From the NCBI GenBank assembly GCA_951640165.1, contig OX621236.1:34526948-34590947 (forward strand): DNA of 64,000 nucleotides, in the 5' to 3' direction. Numbering within the stretch: position 1 is the stretch's first letter; each line of letters begins with the position of its first letter. Both the position numbers and the translations under genes were made by a program. Below are positions 1 to 10,844 of the stretch, piece after piece. The stretch is from Pseudoips prasinana. Its lineage: Eukaryota; Arthropoda; Insecta; Lepidoptera; Nolidae. The notes beneath the pieces were generated by a model. The model was not told the DNA's origin. It ran no database searches and saw only the letters and a list, made by a program, of their open reading frames with translations.

Positions 1-1051
1 CAAATTATTTTTATCACCTTCAAAGTATGCTCCTTCAGAAACGATACACTTACGCCGACGAATAATCCACTCATCAAAACATTTTTTAAACGCTGCTTTC
101 GGAATTGAGTTCAGTTCTCGCCGCGAATTCTCCTTTATGTCTTCTACCGATTCAAAACGGGTACCACGAAGTGGTAATTTGAGTTTAGGAAAAAGAAAGA
201 AGTCAGCTGGAGCCATATCGGGTGAATATGGTGGTTGCTGGATGGTATTTGGTGAGTGTTTGGTCAAAAATTCGTTCACAATGATGGCTTTGTGCGAAGG
301 CGCATTATCGTGGTGCAAAATCCAAGAATTTTCTTTCCACAAATCTGGCCTTTTTCGTCGAATTTGCTCTCTTAAACGCCGCATAACGCTCAAATAATAT
401 TCTTTATTTACCGTTCGAACTTCCGGTAAGAATTCAGAGTGCACAACACCGCGAAAGTTAAAGAAAACAGTCAACATGACTTTGACTTTTGATCGACTTT
501 GGCGTGGTTTTTTCGGTTTCGATTCAGTTGGAAGGCGCCACTCCGAAGCTTGTTGACTAATTTGCATGTCAAACTCGTAAACCCACGTCTCGTCACCAGT
601 AAGAATGCGTTTCATGAATGTTGGGTCGGAATTGACTCGTTCTACCATGTCCTCAGCGACTTTCATGCGATTGAGTTTTTGGAGAAAATTCTGATCTTTT
701 GGGACTAGCCGAGCGGTAACATGTTTCATACCCAAGTGATTAGTTAAAATGGTACGAATCGACTCGTGAGATACAGAAAGTTCAGCGGCTATCTCTCTCA
801 GAGTTGAATGAGGATTTTTCCTTCACTTTTGCGATCACTTCAGTTGCAGACTTTGATGGCCTACCAGAGCGAGGCAAATCTTTCATCACATCTCGACCGC
901 TTATGAACGCTTTGAACCACTCATAAGCACGGGTTTTTGATAAAGTCGATTCACCGTATGCCTTCTGTAACATTTTCAGTGACTCCGAACACGAAATTCC
1001 ATTAGCGATGCAAAATTTAAGACAAACTCTTTGTTCGATATTTTTGTCCAT
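1..1051 (-). pseudogene. Mariner transposase, frameshifted, 3' end at window edge
   Basis: DNA transposase of the mariner family (DDD nuclease that cuts and pastes its own element at TA). The minus strand opens with MDKNIEQRVCLKFC at 1051 and reads an N-terminal helix-turn-helix, followed by a SGRPS linker. The frame breaks near 810-830, just before IAAELSVSHES, and then continues to the window start. Catalytic motifs in the second part are TGDETW, HHDNAPSH and YSPDMAPADFF; the last two aspartates have 34 residues between them, the D34D signature. About 350 codons are covered, which is nearly full length for the family. One indel makes it non-functional as read. The left inverted repeat would be outside the window. 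It differs clearly from the mariners at 47.9 and 52.7 kb. Confidence 0.9.
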
Positions 1052-1890
1052 TATGAAATTCGCAATACACACTATATATGATATTACTAAAACCAGCATT
1101 GTATTTAATATAAATAACAGATGCAACTCAAACTCCGCGCCAAAATGGAAAACAGTTGTGCCAATCTAACAACAACAAAAAAAAACAAAAAATTTAATTT
1201 GGAGCCATAAACAAACCATCCATTCCCGATACTTTATTGACTGAATGTACGTCTATCTAGTTCAGCTGAATGAATAAACAAAAATTTTCATACAAAATGT
1301 TCGTAAAATTAAAACTATTGGGCCAAACATATGTCAAACTTTTATTGGACCAAATGGCAACTAATATGCATCAAATTAAAGAAGAATCGCGTAAATCGGA
1401 TCATAAATCTCCGAGTAATCGGTGTACATACATAAAAAAATACCAATCAACTTGAGAACCTCCCCCTTTGGAAGTCGGTTAAAAACTCTAAGGCTTTTGA
1501 TATAATAAAAACAGTTGGTAATAAGTCACGACCCCAATGACATTTAGCAAATACCTTTTAATAATATTTAGGTACCTTTTAAAGCAATATCAAGTACTAA
1601 AAAGCAATATCCAAATAAAAGATTTTGACAATGTTGAAAGAAATGCTTTCAACCCAGGTTTAAAGTATGTATACAAAATATCCTTTGACCCCTGAAAGCA
1701 CAATTTCTAAGGCAATGAACCTCTGAAAGGGTTCCGCATGAATAGCTTTGAGTAACCTGACCTTCATTAGAAATCCTTGTATTGTGCACCTGAAAACGTC
1801 TTGTAATTGCGTCGTAATGTGTTCTAGCTATACCTACATAAAATGGATCTTAAATGATTGGATACTTATTTTTCTAATTCTTTTAGTTCT
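1052..1890. other. Gene-free stretch beside the mariner
   Basis: The first 150 bases or so are probably the 5' untranslated end of the mariner. The rest is AT-rich and no coding signal, tRNA-like box or recognised repeat was seen in it. Confidence 0.5.
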
Positions 1891-1894
1891 AAGT

Positions 1895-2125
1895 TAGTTA
1901 TTTATGCAAAACTAAAGACGAAATACCGACGAACCGACCGTGGCGACCACGAACCGGAAGACGCAGCGTGGGCAGGCCCCCTACAAGATGGACCGATGAT
2001 CTTGCGCAGGTCGCTGGAAACTGCTGGATGCGAATACCGCAAGACAGGCAATTGTTGAGATCTTTGGTGGAGGCCTCTGGCCTTGCCAGGCCTTTGTCCA
2101 GCGTTATGATGATGATGGCGAAAGA
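1895..2125 (+). mobile_element. RTE-like LINE 3' end (decayed)
   Basis: The plus strand reads WTDDL, then WMR, QDRQ and a GGGL-like stretch before ending in an ATGATGATG run. This is the C-terminal tail and short-repeat 3' end of an RTE-type LINE seen repeatedly in this window (8.2, 17.4, 26.3, 27.9, 37.6 kb). Only the last 200 bases or so are present, as expected from 5' truncation during target-primed reverse transcription. Confidence 0.7.
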
Positions 2126-2139
2126 CGAATAGAACATGC

Positions 2140-3437
2140 CTAAGTATTTTCTGTCTATCGTATTCAGGTAATCGATTTAGGTATCTTATGAAAGCTGTAG
2201 GCTAGAAAAGGTAGAATTTTCACTGCTAAGGACTTCATTGTTATTCTGTCCCATGCTCATGCCTGTAGTCCACATATATATATATATCTGCCTTCCCTTC
2301 GTTCACTTTATTTATCGCTTAGATAACTGGTGTGCGGTCACCACTCAGTATAAATTAATTTGTATTATTAAGATTCTATCATTAGACCAATGCTTTTAGT
2401 AAAATTATTCGATTATATTGTTGTGACTTATATGTTGCTTATATAAGCAACACAATATTATATAATATTGCTTATATAATATATATATATATATTATATA
2501 AGCAATATTGTATTTAATCCCGTAAACAGATGTATCTATTTACTTATAAAAATTTAAAGTATATATTTGTTCTCGTAATTTTATTTTATTAATCCAGAAA
2601 ACTTACAGCTAGAACAGAAGTAAGACATTCAATAAAAGAGGAAGGCCAATTACAAGTTTTCGCTGATATTCATAAGTTTAAAATAATAAGAAAATCAGTA
2701 CACAAAACATAAAGAGAGAATAAATTAAGAATATTTGTGGATATTGACATAACATGGTAAACACAAAAAAAAAAGAAAATCAAACAGACTAGCTGAAAAT
2801 CTAGGTCAAATAGAAGTAATTAATGGCAGTTATTTAGGTATCTACTTCAAAAAAGTTAATGGCTAATTTATTTTTAATTCTGCAGGTGGTATTGCAGAGT
2901 AGGTCTATATCAACCTTCTGACAGGTCTTATTGTAAGTTTTGCTCGCTCTCACCATGAATGTTACGTACAAAAAAATCGGGAATATGTGAAGTAGCCGAT
3001 GTTTTCTGAGCATGGCTGAAGGAACACGTAGCCCTTACTTATTCACCAACTCGGAGCAATCAATATGATTGTTACCATGTAAAAATTGTGTGCATAAGAT
3101 TTTTTTCATATTTTGTTATCAGTTATAAAAGTTAACCAATAAATTATAGCCATTAATAAAATATGTCATAGCCCTGATAAATAAAATATAATAATATCAT
3201 TTAAAAAAAAAACATGTTTAAAGAGCAATTTTTCGTATATTTTCTCTGTATCAAAGTTAAGCAAACATTTATAGCCCTAACAAAAATATGCCATAGCTAA
3301 ATAGTATATCTTTGCAAAAAATTACGTTCAAAGAGCAATTATTCATATTTTCTCTCTGTTGTCAAAGTTAACCAAAATATATTAATATCATTTCAGAATC
3401 TATAGAAGTCTATATTTGTGTAACATATATAATTATA
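2140..3437. other. Gene-free AT-rich stretch with a palindrome
   Basis: No gene was seen. At about 2425-2515 an AT-rich block reads TTGCTTATATAAGCAA and then repeats the ATATTGCTTATATAAT theme on both strands, so it can fold into a long hairpin. The remainder shows nothing recognisable. Confidence 0.5.
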
Positions 3438-3577
3438 TACAGAAGCCAGCACATCCAGCTACCCCAATATGTCAAATTTCTTTTATAGATTTTCAACTTT
3501 ATCATATAAGCATAAGGTTCACTTTCAATTCGGGAAATTTTACAGATTGGAGTAGCTTGATGTGATGGCGTCTGTAC
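3438..3577. mobile_element. MITE-1 copy
   Basis: About 140-bp fold-back element. The left arm begins TACAGAAGCCAGCACATCC and the right arm ends GATGGCGTCTGTAC. The arms are about 40 bp and the AT-rich centre has no coding capacity. One of seven complete or nearly complete copies in the window. Confidence 0.85.
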
Positions 3578-3823
3578 ATACTACCTACAACCCTAGGGGT
3601 AATAAAAAGGGTAGAGCGATTATGATAAAAGTTACATCTGCATATGTAATGCCATTCGAGTGATCCTGTATAGTGTGGTAGCGATTTTGATATTTCTAGT
3701 ATCATTGGATTTATGCTGTAATTTTCCACTAAAACTTATGTAAAGCAATAGGAACAAATTTAGTCGTTACATGGCAAACTGCTATGTAGTTAGTAGGTAT
3801 ATGCACTTATAATTATCTTAAAT

Positions 3824-4025
3824 GCACGTGTGGCGCAGCGGCTAAAACAGTCGCTTGGCCGCTTCGTGTCGCGGGTTCGAGTCCCGCGCCGTACAACTAT
3901 TTGTGTGGCCCATAAATAGTTGTTCTGAGTCTGGATGTAATATGTGTCCGTCTATTTGTTTGTTCAGTACCCCGCGACACAGGGATTAGTTTCCATAGTG
4001 CGGTAGTTGTCTTTAAAAAAAATAC
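3824..4025 (+). mobile_element. SINE-A, full-length tRNA-headed SINE
   Basis: Short non-autonomous retroelement. The head carries pol III box A (TGGCGCAGCGGC) and box B (GGTTCGAGTCCCGC) in tRNA spacing. The body follows with ATAAATAGTTGTTCTGAGT and GTACCCCGCGACACAGGG, ending in an A-rich run. The tRNA-like part will not work as a tRNA because it runs straight into the SINE body. This is the best-preserved plus-strand copy. Confidence 0.85.
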
Positions 4026-5460
4026 TCGAGACACAGTCTCCTGACATTGATTGATTTATCAATTACATACTATGGGCTGCTATTTAAAAGAAAGAAAGAA
4101 AATGACAATATAACATGAAATCAAGTTTAATTACGATAATAACTGGAATAAACCTCTTAGTAAAATTAATCTTTGATTAATTCACTTAAAGAGATATAAC
4201 TTTATAGTCATAGTAATATTAAATGAATGTCTTCTAAGAAAATGTTTATTAATCTCCATATTTATCAAGAGACGGCCACTTTGGTTCAATAAACTGGCTT
4301 AGTCCATTCATTGTTAGTTTAGGCTTTTTGAGCTCAGTGGTGTTTGATTTCAGAAGCTCTGAACTTTGAATAATTTAGATAACCTTTACCTAACTTGAGA
4401 AATGTTAGAGTGAACACAGGGGACTTCTGTATCTGCGGTAAAACACGTAATGGTTGAATGTTGGTCTAAACGAATTAAAACTAAAATAACAGATCAAAAG
4501 GCTTCTCAGTAGGGTCGACCCGGACAAAGAAAATAAAGGTATAAAATTTAATTTGAGTGCATTCTAATATCGTTGTTATATTTTAATTAACCTTTTAAGC
4601 GTGGTCCTCAGAGGGAAATGACATTTCCGCTGTTCGCCAAGCGTAGAGAGTGACGTTATTGTTCCCTAGCCTGCTCGTATGATACGTGTGCAGTTTATTT
4701 TAATCAAATAGAAATAACCCTGTTAGATTGTCTGTTCAAAGACATATATTTGCGTTGCCAATTTTAGAATAAAGTTAAAGTCAATATTTCTCCTCCAACA
4801 AAAATCTTAAATGAAAACGTACTTTTTTGTAATTTATTTTATCTCTATTTATTTAAATTCTCGAGTGTTCGTTTCTCAACGCGTGTTTTACTCTCACTCT
4901 TACTTACCTACTCGTGTTTAGCCTCTTTATGCGTCCGCTGAAATTCGGGCTGTTGGTAGGTATAAACCAACCTAACTGCAGCTTTACCGAGCTACAGCAT
5001 GCCTTTTCGTCACACAATATTACAACGGGGGACCATTTATGTGCTAAATATGTAGTAGTACCTACAGGTGAACATCACTTAACATTGTATGTTTTAGTTT
5101 TTTTTTACGAGTGATGTTTACGATGTTTTTTTACCTAAGTTGTTCCTTTTATTCTTTGTTTTTCTTTTATAAATTGTGTGTTGAATAAATCATATTATTA
5201 TAATTATTATTGTTTTATAAAGTTACAGTTTAAAAGAGCCCCATAGTTTCCATAAGTATATGAATTTTTCCTTAGCTATTGAACAACAAAGTAGATTGAT
5301 AACAGTTATTACTAGGAGAAGGTTTTTTTTTGTTTTTTCACTATGCTGTATGGGTTTGCGATTTACCACGAACTCACTTGATGGTAATAATTGGAGATGT
5401 GGTCGAAAGTGGACCGATCTTATGGGTACGCCATAAGATGCCTGTTCACTCTAACCTTGA
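4026..5460. other. Gene-free stretch
   Basis: AT-rich DNA without a convincing reading frame, tRNA-like box or repeat that I can name. Confidence 0.4.
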
Positions 5461-5466
5461 ATAAAC

Positions 5467-5830
5467 CTATGTTGTATGAGTCTGGAAACACGTCGTTCGA
5501 GAGGGTGTTCCACCGCTTGGCCGTGCGTATGATAAAGGAGGAAGCAAAGCGCTTCGTACGGCAGAATGGGATGTCAACAACGAAGCGGTGAAAACCCTCC
5601 CGACTTCTAGTAGTCCGATGAAAAAAGGGGGAAGGAAGGAAAGTTCATGGAGTTCTTGAGCGCATTCTCCATGAAACAGCCTATAGAAATCCGATAAGCT
5701 TGGAACGTGACGCCTATGATCCAAGATTTGCAGCGTTTTACTTGTTAGGTCTCTGTCAGCGATTATCCTGCGAGCGCGTCTGTCTATTGAATCCAAACAG
5801 TCCAGCTGATATTTTGCAGGGTCGAACTTA
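5467..5830 (-). pseudogene. LINE reverse transcriptase C-terminal fragment
   Basis: The minus strand reads DPAKYQLDCLDSIDRRARRII, then LDHRR, SLSDFYRLFHGECAQELHEL. This is the region downstream of the reverse transcriptase core in jockey/CR1-type LINEs, where the protein lists short conserved blocks ending in the element's C-terminus. The rest of the element is missing and later residues drift out of frame. Confidence 0.75.
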
Positions 5831-7040
5831 AGCTTTGTACAAATTTAAAAGCTGTTCCTTCTCGAAGTACCGTCTCACCTTATTAAGGATACTGAGCTTC
5901 TTGGCAGAGGCTTTATTTAGCTTTAGACTCGATGGATCAACCGGTATTCTCGTAGACTTGCATGTGTAATAATTTGATATCAATATTCTGTACTCTATGG
6001 TTTGACTAATTTTGAAAATTAAAAATTATTCAATCTCTGGGTATAACTAACTATTAATGACATTGTAATAGGTATGTATACAAATTAAAATTGTAAATTA
6101 CTTCCGGATGTGTAGGTTTTCCATACTTATAAATGTACTGAGAAGTTTATTATGAAAAGAAAATTCTCACAATATAAGAACATACATTGCTGTTTAGTCG
6201 AGTGGCTATTTAAGATTCTTGTGACCGTGTACCTAACACAATTCACTTTACTAGTAACAGACAGATGTCAAATGTGATCTATAAAATAAGCCCTACTATA
6301 ACGCGAAAAGCATTTGCTCCCAGTCAATCTTTGGGTGATGCATATAAAATATGGTACTCCTTTGTGCACTATGATTTAGTATATGCCACAATGTAAGTAT
6401 AGGTTACAAAACACTAAAATAAGCTACACATAATTCGGTATGTATTACTATGTAGTGCGTTAACATATACTGCTTAATATATTACACTACACGGACAAAT
6501 TACACAGCTATCTTACAAATAAATCTCTGTAAAATACCGAGGATATTTAAAGATAATTCTATCTTTAAATATCCCCGGTATTTTCGGTTAGAACATAAAA
6601 TACTGCGGTACCTAACGTAGTGGCGTGCTATGTTTGTTTTAAGCTTTGATACCGGTTGATTCAAACACGAAATACGTTTTAGTTCGTATAGAATTTGTAA
6701 TTGAATCTCGTCTTTCCGACTAAAATGTTAGTGTTTAATTGCGGTTTGTCAGATAGATACGAATTACACCCCCAAAGTGTATTGTCATTGTTGATTTACA
6801 ACTCATAGTCACATTAGTCACGCCTTTGTTTTAACGATAATGGCGGCGGTGGTAATATTAGGGTATTATGGTTTTAGCGACGCTTGGTGTAATTTAATTA
6901 TTAGCTATTATGGCTGTACGTAAACATATAACGTTAATCTGTTAAATATTCATTAGTTAACTGACTTGTAGAATAAAAATCTAAGTATTCGTGTTGCGAG
7001 CTTGTGTTTCACTTTTATTAACTTAAGTATGTTTAAGCTT
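5831..7040. other. Gene-free stretch
   Basis: AT-rich; the only structure seen is the hairpin at 6531-6584, listed separately. Confidence 0.4.
6531..6584. repeat. Near-perfect hairpin, 24-bp arms
   Basis: Left arm 6531-6554 and right arm 6561-6584 are reverse complements with a single mismatch, separated by six bases. The sequence is unlike any other hairpin in the window. Confidence 0.85.
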
Positions 7041-7044
7041 TGAC

Positions 7045-7115
7045 TTGGGCATTTTGGCGTAGTTGGCAAATGCTTGCTTTTCACGCCGGAGGTCGTGTGT
7101 TCGATAAACACACAC
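7045..7115 (+). mobile_element. SINE-B head fragment
   Basis: tRNA-like head only: TTGGCGTAGTTGGCAAATGC, then TTTTCACGCCGGAGGTCGTG and a damaged box B (TTCGATAAACAC). A complete copy of the same head starts 150 bases downstream. Confidence 0.7.
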
Positions 7116-7195
7116 ACACGATAAAAAAGTATTCCAGTAAACACGAATTTCTGTTCCCCTTATATTTTTACTAACATAGGATACGTCTTATAGTA

Positions 7196-7485
7196 ATACA
7201 TGGCCTGTTGGCGTGGTTTGCAAATGCTTGCTTTTCACGCCGGAGGTCTTGGGTTCGATTCCCACCCAGGACAGATATTTGTGTTCATGAACATGTCTGT
7301 TTGTCCTAAGTCTTGATGTAATTTATCTATATAAGTAGATTTGTATCTACAAAAGAAAAGTAGGATATGTAATGTATTAGTTATCTGGTTATCATAGTAC
7401 AAGCTCTGTTTAGTTTGGGATCCGATGGCCGTATGTGAATAATGTCCCAGGATATTATTATTATTAATTAAACCGACCAAGTGCA
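7196..7485 (+). mobile_element. SINE-B, full-length tRNA-headed SINE
   Basis: Head with box A (TTGGCGTGGTTTGCAAATG) and box B (GGTTCGATTCCC). The body holds ATCTATATAAGTA, ACAAGCTCTGTTTAGTTTGG and AATGTCCCAGG, and it ends in (ATT)n. The loop TTTTCAC resembles a Glu- or Lys-type tRNA, but this is uncertain. The body is shared by copies that have other tRNA heads (11.7, 28.9, 47.4 kb). Confidence 0.85.
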
Positions 7486-7679
7486 AGTCGGATTAGAAAA
7501 CATGCTCTATCGAGTTCATAAAGTATTTATCAAAAATCGGTCCCTGAAGAACCGATAAATCACTTATTTTCCACATACTTTCACAATTCAAGTCCAAATT
7601 TTATCCAAATCCGTTAACTCGTGATTGAGTTACAAACGTATAAACATACAAACTGTCACGTTTATAATAACCACTGGCG

Positions 7680-7810
7680 GTAAAATTTTGGCCACGGAGG
7701 CCAGCCTCAATGGAGTCCGGACATATTATAGTGCACAAGTGTGTGCGCAAGCCCCTTGCGATTTATTACTACTTTTAGTTCTGTATTAATCCGATGGGAC
7801 GAGAGCTTTA
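7680..7810 (-). mobile_element. SINE-C body fragment
   Basis: Contains CATATTATAGTGCACAAG and CCGATGGGACGAGAG, matching the middle of the SINE-C copies at 46.1 and 54.5 kb. The tRNA head is absent. Confidence 0.6.
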
Positions 7811-8214
7811 CGCGCTCTGAAAATGTTGTATATAAGAACAAACAATACTTTATTTGGGAAGTGTCACTGTGATAAGACGCATAGTCAGATCACTAATAAA
7901 GCGTGTTACTTTAACAGAAGAAAAGAGAGTACCTATTAATACGGTTTTATTTGCGAACTGACACTGCGAAAGAACACCAAATTATAATAAGACTCGTTTC
8001 CAAAGGGATAAAATACATGTTTTAACGCTTAAAGAGTTGTTAAGAGGCTTCTGTATTTCATTTACTTTTAGGAGGTTAATGATAAATCTAAGAGTACAGG
8101 ACAAAATATCGTCCATCCTCCCAGAGATCTACAGTAAAGGGATAAGAGCTTGAATACACTTTCAGCCATCGGTACATGTCAATGTGTCCAATGTCACCTT
8201 GGCATTGGATTATC

Positions 8215-8400
8215 CACCTAGCTAAATCTAAATCCATTATCATCATCATCATAGCCAAAAGACGTTCAATTCTTGTCAAAGGCTTCCAGAAAAGATGTCC
8301 AAAATTGCTGGGGTTGCAGTACCCGCGTCCAGCCGATTCCAGCAACCCTCACAAGATCATCGGTCCATCTTGTAAGGATCCACGCGCTGCTTCTTCTGGC
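8215..8400 (-). mobile_element. RTE-like LINE 3' end
   Basis: In minus orientation: the (ATG)n tail appears as CATCATCATCAT at the left, followed by the reverse complement of the terminal coding stretch, with AGATCATCGGTCCATCTTG encoding the WTDDL block. A LINE 3' UTR scrap (GGTTGTCTGAAATAAATCGC) follows near 8503. Confidence 0.7.
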
Positions 8401-8539
8401 TGCTATTTTAGTTTATTTATTTATATTATGTAAGTCTATGTATATTATTTATCTATGTATTTCAATGCATATTTTGATATTTTATGTTTATCCAACGGTT
8501 TCCAACGGTTGTCTGAAATAAATCGCTGTTATGCAATAA

Positions 8540-10680
8540 GACCCCCAAAAATATCTTGAGTGTAATATTTATACTCGCATTTCTTTCAAGATATCTACCT
8601 CTAAGAAAATTCAGTAAATCAATTGTATTTAATACTAAATCTATGGATCAAACAAAATTGAACGGAATTTTCTAAGAATGCTAAATGTTTCCAAGCGTAA
8701 AGCTTATCATCTTGTATTTTTGATGAATGACGTAAAGGCAAAAAAAATAAACCAACGTTTTTTCGCCGACAGGGAAACATGGAGCATTACATATAAAACG
8801 TTTATTATAAAGCAGTATCCGTAATAAAAGATTTCAAACAAAATTTATCTGAAATTTCTCACCTTGCGAACTGCTCACATCAAAGATAGTATTTTGAGAT
8901 CGAGCAGTCATTCGCCTCGATTTTATTGGGTTCACAATTTACTTTACAGATAAATAATGATTTGAATAAATTACGCTCATCTATTTTGCCATGAATAGGT
9001 GTGTTATAAATCAAGAATAAGGTAGATCTTAGTCCCGAGTAACAAATAGATTACTGATCATAACAAAAAGCTTAACGTTTTTCCCAACACTAATTTTCAT
9101 GGAATCAATCTATTTGGGAGCTTGCTAGTCTTGTAGTTGGTTAGTTTGATACTTCTGTTTTCGAATAATGTTTCCTTTGTTATCTTCCATAATTCCAAGG
9201 ATCCTAATTAAAATTCATGTAATAACCATACTTGACTAACAAATACAGCGATTAATATTAATATTTGTACGATCATTTTATATCTGGGGCTTACAGAGCA
9301 ATTTGTAACAATTTATGTTCAGCCAACGAGCACGAATCATAATTAATGTTATAATAAAGAAGACTTACTTTGTTTCATATTTAAGTTATGACCCAGAAAC
9401 TACTATGTACCAGTGGAAATTACTACGGGTAATTTAACACAATTGTATAATTTTAAACGTTGTCCTGAGTTTGACCGTAATTATCTATACAAGTATATAT
9501 TACTAAAGAAAAGTAGTAGGTATATGTAATATAGTAAATCATTATATAAGTATCTGGTTTCCATTGTATAAGCTCTGCTTAGTTTGGGATCTGATCGCCG
9601 TGTGTGAATAATGTCCCAGGACGCCTGTTTAAAAGTAAATTCGGCTTTGCGAAACAGCTGACGCATGAAAGAAAACAGGCCGCTGGAAATTTACAGGTTA
9701 TCGTCGGCGAGGAATATGTTAAGAATTGTATCAACAGATTTCTTGTATCACTTTACTGAATAATACAATTATAATCTTTAACAAAATAATAGAATAGTAA
9801 TCTGTATTCAATTTGCAGTGCATTATAAGTACACATACAACAAATTATCCACTTTTAAATTCTGTCTTTTAAGTTCTGTTCATTTGACAGGTACTAAAAA
9901 TATTAACTTATTACGATGTACAAATTGTGATATGGGAAGTTTGTTAACAAAAATAGTCTCGACTTTAAAGTTTAGTTAGGAGTTAAAACATTCTTCGTTT
10001 GATTTCCGTACAAATTTTGAAATTTCCTATGGCGTTAAGATTCTATGGCTTCACTACAAGTCTTGATGTCGCAATCGACTAGTAGTATGTACTGGTAGTA
10101 CTACTCGTAACGGTCGATTGTGAGAACGGGACAGAACATGCTCACTTTATCCCCGTCAAGATCTAAAACCAAAAACCTTTTCTCGTTATGAATGTATTTG
10201 TATCTATACTGTATTAAGCCCAACATTGATTCCGAATGCTTTCGATATGTAACCATATTAGTTTCATTCTCATCGGTTGTTATAAAGGCAAATTGTAGTT
10301 GTTTATTTCTTTTATGGTATAATAATTTTGGATAAATACGTAAGTAATTTGTCTAAGTGGTAATAGCGACTTTTTCGTCTTTGAGCGTGGTACGCTCTTG
10401 CTGTTTCTAGTAGCTCTATAAATGCAATAAATGTGCTTCCTATACTAGTTTGACCATTAATATTCAACTGAGCTACAAGCGAATCATTATATATTTTTTT
10501 CTTTAACTATCCCATTTTGTTTAATATTTTTCCATAGACATAACTTGTGTATTGTAAATTAAATTAAGTAACCGCCCGATTAGTATTTAAGAAACTTTTG
10601 TTAAATTTGTTAAATATCTTTCTCATATAAGTGAATTGTATTCTTTTGAGGAATAAAGATAACCAGAATAATAAGATTTA
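8540..10680. other. Gene-free stretch downstream of the last visible arrestin exon
   Basis: On the transcribed (minus) strand this should lie inside an arrestin intron. No further exon with arrestin motifs was found here. It contains a SINE-B body (9460-9625) and a short stretch near 10030-10060 that recurs near 29955. Confidence 0.5.
9460..9625 (+). mobile_element. SINE-B body, head missing
   Basis: Begins near TTGTCCTGAGTTTGACC and carries AGCTCTGCTTAGTTTGGG and ATAATGTCCCAGGA. The tRNA head and the (ATT)n tail are missing. Confidence 0.7.
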
Positions 10681-10687
10681 GACTTAC

Positions 10688-10844
10688 CTAAGCATGTTAT
10701 GATGAGCCAGGGCACTCAACGCATGATGTGGAGAATGTGGTGGCAGCACTGGGGGGCACTGCACAGCTTTGCCGGGGCCCTGCAGCACGCGAATGCCCAT
10801 GCGCACCGTGTTACGGCGTGACACCTTTTCATCTGGCCGATCAG
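10688..10844 (-). CDS. Arrestin exon 5 (residues 156-207)
   Basis: The acceptor reads TACCAG before CTGATCGG, and the donor reads CTTAG then GTAAGT. It encodes ADRPDEKVSRRNTVRMGI, the strand carrying the phosphate-sensor Arg (R170), then RVLQ and a Pro/His-rich run ending HHNMLR. It ends in phase 2, so a further exon is required. The open frame continues upstream to 11094, but that part is intron and repeat. Confidence 0.9.

Noticed and set aside
137..708. Plus-strand open frames at 137-397 and 499-708
   Set aside because: Antisense shadows of the mariner transposase on the minus strand, which has all catalytic motifs.
3824..3900. Stand-alone tRNA gene
   Set aside because: Boxes A and B are present, but the acceptor stem is not closed and the sequence continues into the SINE-A body found at other loci. 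The same applies to the tRNA-like heads at 7.2, 11.7, 25.5, 46.3, 47.4 and 54.8 kb.
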